This document shows, one piece after another, positions 7,420 through 13,050 of a stretch of 14,068 bases of DNA (position 1 is the first letter of the stretch; each line of letters begins with the position of its first letter). The stretch is from Thermoplasmata archaeon. GTDB taxonomy: Archaea; Thermoplasmatota; Thermoplasmata; UBA184. The notes beneath the pieces were generated by a model, which saw only the letters and a list, made by a program, of their open reading frames with translations, was not told the DNA's origin and ran no database searches. Where the stretch lies: assembly GCA_030064695.1 (NCBI GenBank), contig JASHYV010000021.1, positions 1 through 14,068 of the forward strand, written 5' to 3'. A program made the translations under genes and the position numbers.

Positions 7420-8531
7420 GGGCGACCCTCGGGAACTCGACGCAGCAGCTCCTGCGCCGCGGCCTCGAGGTCGACCTCCACCGGCTCGATCGAGTCCGGC
7501 GCGATCGTGATCCCGAAGTCATCGAGGGTCCCGGCCCCCCGGACGCGCAGTCGACGTCCGAGCAGGCTCTCGAACAGCTGCTGCTCGAGCACGCCCGGGT
7601 CCGCGAGCTCGCGGAGCCGGCTGCGGCACTGGTCGAGCGTCACGCCCCAGAGCCGCTCCGTGTCGGCCCGGTCCGCGTTCACGGTGAGCGCACCGGTGCC
7701 GTCGTCGAGCACGATGCGGGCCCGCAGGTCGGCCTGCCCTTCGACCGGTCCGTGGACCCGGCAGATCCCGTTCGTCAGGGACCGTCGGCAGCTCGGGCAC
7801 CGGTAGACGATCCCACTCGGCGGCAGCAACCCGACCACGAGCCCCTCGACGGCGACGGCCGCCCCGCCCCCGGCGTCCTCGACGGAGGCGATCGAGGCCG
7901 GAGTCGACCGGAGCCATTCCGCCGGAGCGGGAAGCTCCTCGCCCTCGATCCGCTCGACGGCCGACCGGTCGTCGAGCACGATCTGAGGCCGACCGCGGAA
8001 GCCCCGGACGTACGCCCCGGTGACCCGGATCGCCTCGCCCTCCTTGAGGCCGAAGTCGCTCCAGGCCGAGAGCTGGATCGCGCCGGTGCGGTCCGCGACG
8101 AGGCCGTCGAAGACGAGCCGACGCTCGGCCCCGACGGTCACCGTCCTCGGTCCGATGCGCAGCACACGCAGGTCGACCCGGAACCCTTCGTCCGGCGACG
8201 CGAGCTCCCGTACCGTCTTCGCGGGCAGGTCGCTCGCCGTGAGGCGCGGAAGCTCCGCCGGGCTCGCGGGTGCGACCCGCGTCCGCCAGGAGATCGTGAC
8301 CTCGGGCCGCCCGCGGAACTGTCCCACCTCCGCGCCGGCGACCCGGATCACGGTGCCCCGCTCGATTGGTTCCCGAGGCGGGTCCCACCAGGTGAACCGG
8401 ACCGACGCCGTGCCGTCGCTTAGGAGGCCGGAGAGCAGAGGTCGGCGGCTCCCGTCCGTGCGTCGCGTGACGTCCCGACGCTCCACCGAGACGATCCGGG
8501 CGACGAACGCCACCGGTCCCGAGCCGGCCAC
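7416..8531 (-). CDS. rpa: Replication protein A (single-stranded DNA-binding protein)
   Basis: A single-stranded DNA-binding RPA subunit with about three OB folds: OB1 near 5-85 (VAFVARIVSV, ASVRFTWWD, VIRVAGAEVGQFRGRPEV), OB2 near 115-190 (FDGLVADRTGAIQLSAW, IRVTGAYVRGFRGRPQI) and OB3 near 222-350. OB3 contains a zinc finger, CPSC-x8-CRVH, using Cys245, Cys248, Cys257 and His260, typical of archaeal RPA. It protects single-stranded DNA in replication and repair and is co-transcribed with the RPA-associated gene (4-bp overlap). The first canonical start in frame is GTG 8531 (371 residues). However, it falls inside the conserved pre-OB segment LLLRDLVAGSGPVAFVARI, and the upstream frame stays protein-like for about 20 codons. 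The true start may therefore be a non-AUG codon, for example CTG at 8573. Family assignment is strong; the N-terminus is uncertain. Confidence 0.9.
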   Translation of the reverse strand: MAGSGPVAFVARIVSVERRDVTRRTDGSRRPLLSGLLSDGTASVRFTWWDPPREPIERGTVIRVAGAEVGQFRGRPEVTISWRTRVAPASPAELPRLTASDLPAKTVRELASPDEGFRVDLRVLRIGPRTVTVGAERRLVFDGLVADRTGAIQLSAWSDFGLKEGEAIRVTGAYVRGFRGRPQIVLDDRSAVERIEGEELPAPAEWLRSTPASIASVEDAGGGAAVAVEGLVVGLLPPSGIVYRCPSCRRSLTNGICRVHGPVEGQADLRARIVLDDGTGALTVNADRADTERLWGVTLDQCRSRLRELADPGVLEQQLFESLLGRRLRVRGAGTLDDFGITIAPDSIEPVEVDLEAAAQELLRRVPEGRP

Positions 8532-8617
8532 GAGATCGCGCAGGAGGAGCTCGGGCGGCCCTTCCTCGGACAGCGCGGTCGTGGCCCTCCTCCGGAGCGG
8601 AGGGGACCGCGGCCCGC

Positions 8618-8625
8618 GATAAAAG
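8618..8625 (-). promoter_or_regulatory. TATA box for the RPA operon
   Basis: CTTTTATC on the minus strand is AT-rich in a very GC-rich gap. A TSS 25-31 bp away would fall at about 8590-8596. A GGAGGAGGG run at 8593-8585 lies just after it and could be a ribosome-binding site. The first canonical start codon, 8531, is a further 50 nt away. Confidence 0.5.
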
Positions 8626-8682
8626 CGTCCGGCGCCGCGCGAAGGATGAACGTCGCGACACGTCGCGGCGCCGGGTTGTCAC

Positions 8683-8693
8683 AAGCCTTTTGG
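8683..8693 (+). promoter_or_regulatory. Promoter-like CTTTT box ahead of pyrF
   Basis: The core AAGCCTTTTGG is centred about 28 bp before the GTG at 8718. It resembles the box ahead of the coiled-coil gene (AAGCCCTTTT). It lies downstream of the alternative ATG at 8646, which argues for the GTG as the pyrF start and for a leaderless transcript. Confidence 0.5.
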
Positions 8694-8717
8694 CCCGGCC
8701 CCCCTCACCCGCGCTCG

Positions 8718-9560
8718 GTGGCGACGAAGTTCGTCCAGCGGTTCGACAAGGTCCTCTCGGCGCGCGACTCCCTCGTGTGCGTGGGGCTCGACCCGGATCC
8801 GTCGCTGATGCCGAAGCCGCTGCGGAAGCTGCCCCCGTCCGTGCAGCTCGACCGGTTCCTGGACGGGATCCTGAGCGCGACGTACCCGCACGCCGCCGCC
8901 TACAAGATGCAGCTCGCGAGCTACTTCCAGTACGGTCCGAAGGGGTTCGCCGCCCTCCAGCGGATCGTGCGGCAAATCGGTCCCACCCGATTGCGGATCC
9001 TCGACCTCAAGGCGAACGACATCCCGAACACCATGCGGATGTTTCGGGAGGGGATCTTCGGGGACTTCGGCTTCGACGCCGTCACGGTCACTCCGTGGCT
9101 CGGCTGGGAGACCCTCCAGCCGTTCCTCGACGATCCGGCGCACGGGATCTTCGTGGTCGCGCACTCCTCGAACCCGGGTTCGCTCGACTTCCAGGACATC
9201 CCCACACCCCGCGGTCCGCTCTGGCTCGCCGTCGTCGGGGAGGTGCGCCGTCTCGCGCACGCCCACGGCAACGTCGGCGTCGTCATCGGTGCGACCTTCT
9301 CCGACGCCTTCCACGCGGCGCGCGCCACCCTCGGCAACTCGATCCCGATCCTCGTGCCGGGGGTCGGGGCGCAGGGGGGATCGCTCGCGACGGCGGTACG
9401 CGAGGGCGTGGACGCCCACGGGCGCGCGCTGGTCGTCAACGCGTCGCGGACGATCCTCTACGCCTCCGCCGAGAGCGACTGGAAGAAGGCGGCCGCCGCC
9501 GAGGCGGAGCGCCTCAAGGTGCAGATCAACCAGCTGCGCGCAGGCTTGCGTACAGACTGA
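8718..9560 (+). CDS. pyrF: Orotidine 5'-phosphate decarboxylase
   Basis: A 280-residue orotidine 5'-phosphate decarboxylase, the last step of UMP synthesis. Its length and the block VPGVGAQGG (213-221) match the longer type 2 family. SLVCVGLDPDPSLMP (18-32) holds the first substrate-binding aspartate. The catalytic D-x-K-x-x-D signature is intact as Asp96, Lys98 and Asp101 in ILDLKANDIPNT (94-105). VTVTPWLGWETLQPFL (122-137) and VVNASRTILYAS (239-250) are further family blocks. An ATG at 8646 would add 24 residues that do not resemble the family, and a promoter-like box sits between it and GTG 8718, so the GTG is preferred. The last 35 bp overlap the end of the glycosyltransferase gene on the other strand. 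Confidence 0.92.
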   Translation: MATKFVQRFDKVLSARDSLVCVGLDPDPSLMPKPLRKLPPSVQLDRFLDGILSATYPHAAAYKMQLASYFQYGPKGFAALQRIVRQIGPTRLRILDLKANDIPNTMRMFREGIFGDFGFDAVTVTPWLGWETLQPFLDDPAHGIFVVAHSSNPGSLDFQDIPTPRGPLWLAVVGEVRRLAHAHGNVGVVIGATFSDAFHAARATLGNSIPILVPGVGAQGGSLATAVREGVDAHGRALVVNASRTILYASAESDWKKAAAAEAERLKVQINQLRAGLRTD

Positions 9561-10659
9561 GCAGCTGGCCCGCGACCGTCGGGAGACCGTACCGCTCCTC
9601 CGCGCGACGGCGACCGGCCGCGCCCATCCGGTGCGCGGTCTCGGGGTCGTCCAGGAGCCGGCGCAGCTGGTCGGCCAGGTCCTGGGCGATGAGCGGCTCT
9701 GTGAGCAGCCCCTCCTTGCCCGGCTCGATCACCTCGCGGACCCCCGGCATGTCGGCGGTGACGACGGGCAGTCCGCACGCCATCGCCTCCGCCACCGCGA
9801 GCCCGAAGCCCTCGAGCCGGTTCTGCGAGGGGAAGACGAACACGTCGGCGAGGGCGAGATAGCGCGGCAGCTCGTCGTCGGAGACGCCCGGGCAGAACCG
9901 CACCCGGTCCTGGATGCCCAGGCGGCGGGCCTGGCCGACCAGGCTCGGGAGCCGGGGCCCGGCGCCGATGACCAGCAGCACGACGTCCTTCGGGAGCAGC
10001 GCGACCGCCGCCAGGATCACGTCCACGCCCTTGTGGGGGACGAGCCGCCCCGTGAACGCGAGGACCCGCTTCCCTTCGAGGTGGAGGTCGGCGCGGAGAC
10101 CGCTCGCGTCGAGCCCGGGCCGGAACCGGTCGAGGTCGACGACCGACGGGATGACCGTCAGGTCTCGCTGGCGGAGCACGGCGGAGGTGATCCCGTAGCT
10201 CTTCGTGTGGACGACCACCGCGTTCGCCCGATGGAGCGTGCCCGGCAGGAAGACGCGCTGGTAGAGGCCGGCGAGCACCCGGCCGACGGCGCCGTCGAGG
10301 AAGAGGTCGCAGTGGTACGTGAGGCAGACCGGCACCTTTCGGCGGCGGAGGGCCCGCGTCGCGTAGTACGATGTGATCGGCGGGGGGTAATGGAGGTGGA
10401 ATACGTCCGCGTCCAATCCGCGCAGGACCCGGCCGCTGCCGGTGTCGATCGGCGTGTTGAGCAGCACCCCGTGGGCCCGGGACCGGAGGACCCGGTAGCC
10501 TTCCATCGTCTCGGACTCCGGGAGGCTCGTGTCGTAGCGGCTCGTGACGACCGTCACGTCGTGGCCCTCGCGGGCGAACTCCCGCGCGAGCCCGCGAACG
10601 TGCGACTCCACGCCGCCCGCGTGCGGGGCGAAGAACGGCGTGACCTGGACGATGCGCAC
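9526..10659 (-). CDS. Glycosyltransferase family 4 (GT-B fold)
   Basis: A 377-residue retaining glycosyltransferase of family GT4, normal length. The N-terminal acceptor domain starts RIVQVTPFFAPHAGGVESHV (2-21) with the glycine-rich loop at Gly15-Gly16, and contains ADVFHLHYP (84-92). The C-terminal donor domain starts near VLAFTGRLVPHKGVDVIL (199-216), with Arg205 and Lys210 at the usual nucleotide-phosphate contacts. It carries the EX7E motif as Glu283 and Glu291 in LEGFGLAVAEAMACGLPVV. There is no signal peptide or membrane segment, so it acts on the cytoplasmic side, using a nucleotide-sugar to build a glycolipid, glycan or cell-surface sugar. Donor and acceptor cannot be read from sequence. 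The start is GTG 10659, 27 bp from a TATA-like box. It has no functional partner among its neighbours. Confidence 0.9.
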   Translation of the reverse strand: MRIVQVTPFFAPHAGGVESHVRGLAREFAREGHDVTVVTSRYDTSLPESETMEGYRVLRSRAHGVLLNTPIDTGSGRVLRGLDADVFHLHYPPPITSYYATRALRRRKVPVCLTYHCDLFLDGAVGRVLAGLYQRVFLPGTLHRANAVVVHTKSYGITSAVLRQRDLTVIPSVVDLDRFRPGLDASGLRADLHLEGKRVLAFTGRLVPHKGVDVILAAVALLPKDVVLLVIGAGPRLPSLVGQARRLGIQDRVRFCPGVSDDELPRYLALADVFVFPSQNRLEGFGLAVAEAMACGLPVVTADMPGVREVIEPGKEGLLTEPLIAQDLADQLRRLLDDPETAHRMGAAGRRRAEERYGLPTVAGQLLSLYASLRAAG

Positions 10660-10682
10660 GGGCGGGCCACCGCGTTCCGAGG

Positions 10683-10689
10683 CTTTACT
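10683..10689 (-). promoter_or_regulatory. TATA-like box for the glycosyltransferase gene
   Basis: AGTAAAG on the minus strand lies in the 57-bp gap after pdxS, centred about 27 bp before the GTG start. This fits a leaderless transcript and suggests the gene has its own promoter rather than depending on pdxS read-through. Confidence 0.45.
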
Positions 10690-10716
10690 CGCTCCGGTGC
10701 AGCGTCCGCGCGCCGG

Positions 10717-11661
10717 TCAATGGGCCGGGGCGTCGCGTCGGCCCGAGGCCCCGGGCACCCCGGACTCCCGGGTCTGGAGGAGGGCGTCCGCGGGCATCGA
10801 CGCGATGTCGAGACCCTTCATCGCCTCGCCGAGGCCGGTCGAGACACGGGCGAGGACGTCGGGCTGGTCGAAGTGGAGCGACGCCTCCACGATCGCGCGG
10901 GCGACCTTCATCGGGTGCTGGGCCTTGAAGATCCCGCTGCCGACGAAGATGCCGTCGACGCCGAGGAGGCGGCAGAGCGCCGCGTCCGCGGGGGTGGCGA
11001 TGCCGCCCGCCGCAAAGTTGACGACCGGCAGGCGTCCCAGCTGCCGGACCTCGTTCAGGACCCCCTCCGACACGCGCTCCCGCTTCGCCCACGCCGGGAG
11101 GTCCTTCTTCGGGAGCTTCACGACCTCGGCGACCTCGCCGGAGATCTGGCGGATGTGCCGGACCGCCTCGACGACGTTGCCGGTGCCCGCCTCGCCCTTG
11201 GTGCGGATCATCGCCGCCCCCTCCTCGATCCGGCGGAGCGCCTCGCCCAAGTTGCGCGCGCCGCAGACGAACGGGACCTGGAACTCCTTCTTGTCGACGT
11301 GCCGGAACGGGTCGGCCGGGGTCAGGACCTCCGACTCGTCGATCATGTCGACCGCGAGCGACTCCAGGATCCGGGCCTCGGCGGTGTGCCCGATCCGGCA
11401 CTTCGCCATCACCGGGATCGAGACGCGGTCCTTGATCTCCCGGATCTTCATCGGATCCGCCATCCGGGCCACGCCGCCCTCCGCCCGGATGTCGGCCGGC
11501 ACGCGCTCGAGGGCCATGACCGCGACGGCTCCGGCCTCCTCGGCGATGGCGGCTTGCTCGGCCGTGGTGACGTCCATGATCACGCCGCCCTGCTGCATGC
11601 GCGCGAAGCCGCGCTTCACGAGCTCGGTGCCGAAGCGGAGCTTCTCGATCGGATCCGGCAT
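10717..11661 (-). CDS. pdxS: Pyridoxal 5'-phosphate synthase subunit PdxS
   Basis: A 314-residue PdxS, a TIM-barrel enzyme that forms a dodecamer. It combines a pentose phosphate, a triose phosphate and ammonia into pyridoxal 5'-phosphate, with ammonia supplied by the glutaminase PdxT. Visible landmarks are GGVIMDV (25-31, Asp30), [18 protein letters not shown] (50-67), the first catalytic lysine Lys87 in VMAKCRIGH (84-92), [13 protein letters not shown] (132-144), the second lysine Lys155 in [11 protein letters not shown] (151-161) and [14 protein letters not shown] (216-229). The family is highly conserved and the match is near complete. ATG 11661 gives the standard N-terminus ([19 protein letters not shown]); longer in-frame extension upstream is not protein-like. 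A TATA-like box lies about 31 bp upstream. pdxT is not in the window. Confidence 0.97.
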   Translation of the reverse strand: MPDPIEKLRFGTELVKRGFARMQQGGVIMDVTTAEQAAIAEEAGAVAVMALERVPADIRAEGGVARMADPMKIREIKDRVSIPVMAKCRIGHTAEARILESLAVDMIDESEVLTPADPFRHVDKKEFQVPFVCGARNLGEALRRIEEGAAMIRTKGEAGTGNVVEAVRHIRQISGEVAEVVKLPKKDLPAWAKRERVSEGVLNEVRQLGRLPVVNFAAGGIATPADAALCRLLGVDGIFVGSGIFKAQHPMKVARAIVEASLHFDQPDVLARVSTGLGEAMKGLDIASMPADALLQTRESGVPGASGRRDAPAH

Positions 11662-11689
11662 GGTACCGTCCTGGAAGGCGCCTCGCGCG

Positions 11690-11695
11690 TATAAG
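11690..11695 (-). promoter_or_regulatory. TATA box for pdxS
   Basis: CTTATA on the minus strand is centred about 31 bp before the pdxS ATG. It is one of two AT-rich islands in this 222-bp divergent gap and fits a leaderless or very short-leader pdxS transcript. Confidence 0.5.
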
Positions 11696-11724
11696 ACCCC
11701 GCGCCCGGCGGCGCCCCCTCGAAG

Positions 11725-11731
11725 GTAAATC
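11725..11731 (+). promoter_or_regulatory. TATA-like box for the riboswitch-thiB-thiP transcript
   Basis: GTAAATC is the second AT-rich island of the gap. Its centre is about 24 bp before base 11752, where the first paired stem of the TPP aptamer begins. Transcription would therefore start at or just before the aptamer. Confidence 0.5.
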
Positions 11732-11751
11732 CTCCCCGGTCGTGGGGTCTC

Positions 11752-11842
11752 CGCAGCAGGGGGAGCCGACGCCGGCTGAGAGGACGGGGAGACCCGTCGA
11801 CCCCAGGAACCTGCACGGGATAATGCCCGCGAAGGGATTGCG
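11752..11842 (+). promoter_or_regulatory. TPP (THI-element) riboswitch aptamer
   Basis: The conserved THI-box elements occur in order and spacing. CTGAGAGG is at about 11776-11783, GAACCTG at 11807-11813, CGGGATAATGCCCG at 11816-11829 and the closing CGAAGGGA at 11830-11837. Stem P1 can form between CGCAG (11752-11756) and TTGCG (11838-11842), including one G-U pair. The short P3 arm is made from AGCC and GGCT around 11764-11777, and the P4/P5 arm from CGGG and CCCG. The aptamer binds thiamine pyrophosphate and normally turns expression off. It lies ahead of thiB and thiP on the same strand, exactly the genes expected under thiamine feedback. The pdxS gene on the other strand is not controlled by it. 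Confidence 0.95.
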
Positions 11843-11887
11843 ATGCGGCACCTAGGGCGACTCTCCGCCGGCGCGCGGAGGGCATGA
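11843..11887 (+). CDS. Putative 14-codon leader ORF coupled to thiB
   Basis: ATG 11843 follows directly after the last base of aptamer stem P1. It opens 14 codons ([14 protein letters not shown]) that end in TGA 11885-11887, overlapping the thiB ATG as ATGA. The purine-rich AAGGGA at the 3' edge of the aptamer lies 5 nt before the ATG and could act as a weak ribosome-binding site that TPP binding would hide. The peptide itself is unlikely to have a conserved function. If translated, it would open the hairpin over the thiB ribosome-binding site and deliver ribosomes to thiB. It could equally be a chance ORF in GC-rich DNA. Confidence 0.4.
   Translation: MRHLGRLSAGARRA
11863..11880 (+). promoter_or_regulatory. 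Hairpin hiding the thiB ribosome-binding site
   Basis: CTCCGC (11863-11868) and GCGGAG (11875-11880) form a perfect 6-bp stem with a 6-nt loop. The 3' arm contains most of the GGAGGG at 11877-11882, the only good Shine-Dalgarno match near the thiB ATG (11884). The 5' arm can instead pair, as part of 11861-11869, with aptamer bases 11774-11782 at 8 of 9 positions. This gives mutually exclusive states, as expected of a translational expression platform. Confidence 0.55.
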
Positions 11888-13050
11888 ATTCGCCTTCTCC
11901 GCGGCGTCTCCGCCGTCCCGGTCGGCTCGGCCGGGCGTTCCTCGCGGTCGCCCTCGCGCTCGTCGTGGTGATCGCCGGCTTCGGGCTGTACGAGTACGCG
12001 TCGCGTCCGGGCACCTCCGGGACCGTGCTCGTGGTCTACACCTATTCGAGCTTCCTCGGCGGGAACTGCGGCGGAGCGAACGTCACCTCGGTCCTCGCGC
12101 CGTTCGAGGCGCTCCACCAGGTCTCGATCGACCTCGTCTGCCCGAACGCGAACCTGGACGCGGCGCTCCAGGACCCGGCGTACTACGGCCTCCCGGCCGC
12201 CGACCTCGTGATCGGGCTCGACGAGATCACCGCACCCCAGGCGGAATCGCTGGGCCTCCTCGAGCCGTACACGCCGCCGGGGCTCGCGAACATCCCGACC
12301 TGGCTCGTCGACGGGGTCAGCCCCGACCATGGGGTCGTGCCGTACGAGTGGGGCTATCTCGCCATCGACTTCACGGCCGCCTTCTCGAACGCGACCGGCG
12401 GAGTCGTGGCCCACGCGACGCTGCCCGACTTCGTCGAGAACGCCAGCTGGGCGGCACAGCTCGTGACCGAGAACCCGCTCTACGACATCACGGGCGAGGA
12501 GTTCCTCGCGTGGGAAGTCGAGTACTACGAGACCGTGCTGCACCAGAACTGGGAGACGTTCTGGACGCAGTTCTTCGGGGAGCCGCATCCGAACCCCGCG
12601 CCGGACTGGGGCACCGCGTTCGCCGAGTTCGGTACTCCGGCGGGCGAGAACCAGCTCGTCGTGAGCTACTCGACCGACCCGGCGTACGCGGCGGCCTACG
12701 GGGAGGCGGGCGCGTTCAACTCCACCGTCTCCTGGTGGAACGGGACCTCCTACGGCTGGCGGACGATCTACGGCGTCGGCGTGGTCGCCGGGACCCGCCA
12801 CGCGACGCTCGCGGAGGAGCTCGAGTCGTTCCTGCTCTCCGGCCCGGTCCAGTCGGCGCTCCCGACGAGTGAGTGGGAATACCCGGCCAACGACACGGTC
12901 GGGGTGCCGCCCGTCTTCGACGCGGCGCTCGACCCCGACGGCATCGTGGCGCTCAACAACGCGACCACGCCGGCCGAGGTCGCGGCGAACCTCACCGCGC
13001 CGAACGGATGGCTCGCCACCTGGCAGTCGCTGGCCGGAGGATCCGGTTGA
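11884..13050 (+). CDS. thiB: Thiamine ABC transporter substrate-binding protein (ThiB/TbpA family)
   Basis: A 388-residue extracellular binding protein for thiamine or its phosphates. After a basic start ([11 protein letters not shown]), residues 18-36 form one membrane helix with no lipobox cysteine, so the protein is probably held by an uncleaved anchor. The mature domain begins [11 protein letters not shown] (47-57), the ThiB hallmark. It continues through ADLVIGLDE (106-114), [12 protein letters not shown] (152-163), [11 protein letters not shown] (258-268) and the C-terminal [14 protein letters not shown] (324-337) followed by VGVPPVF, all typical of the family. Eight N-X-S/T sequons (N66, 169, 186, 279, 286, 336, 359, 369) fit an archaeal surface protein. 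The start is ATG 11884; GGAGGG sits only 1-2 nt ahead, and the leader ORF overlaps by ATGA. The TPP riboswitch upstream supports thiamine specificity. The stop overlaps the thiP start by TTGA. Confidence 0.92.
   Translation: MNSPSPRRLRRPGRLGRAFLAVALALVVVIAGFGLYEYASRPGTSGTVLVVYTYSSFLGGNCGGANVTSVLAPFEALHQVSIDLVCPNANLDAALQDPAYYGLPAADLVIGLDEITAPQAESLGLLEPYTPPGLANIPTWLVDGVSPDHGVVPYEWGYLAIDFTAAFSNATGGVVAHATLPDFVENASWAAQLVTENPLYDITGEEFLAWEVEYYETVLHQNWETFWTQFFGEPHPNPAPDWGTAFAEFGTPAGENQLVVSYSTDPAYAAAYGEAGAFNSTVSWWNGTSYGWRTIYGVGVVAGTRHATLAEELESFLLSGPVQSALPTSEWEYPANDTVGVPPVFDAALDPDGIVALNNATTPAEVAANLTAPNGWLATWQSLAGGSG

Noticed and set aside
8646..8717. ATG 8646 as the pyrF start
   Set aside because: The extra 24 residues do not resemble PyrF, and a promoter-like box at 8683-8693 lies downstream of this ATG at the right distance from GTG 8718.
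9289..11694. An 801-codon plus-strand open frame across pyrF, the glycosyltransferase and pdxS
   Set aside because: It is opposite to clear GT4 and PdxS coding sequence; its composition is R, D, E, V and H-rich with no recognisable domain.
11662..12801. N-terminal extension of pdxS to 12801 in the same frame
   Set aside because: The extension would run antisense through the riboswitch and thiB. The PdxS family starts near ATG 11661.
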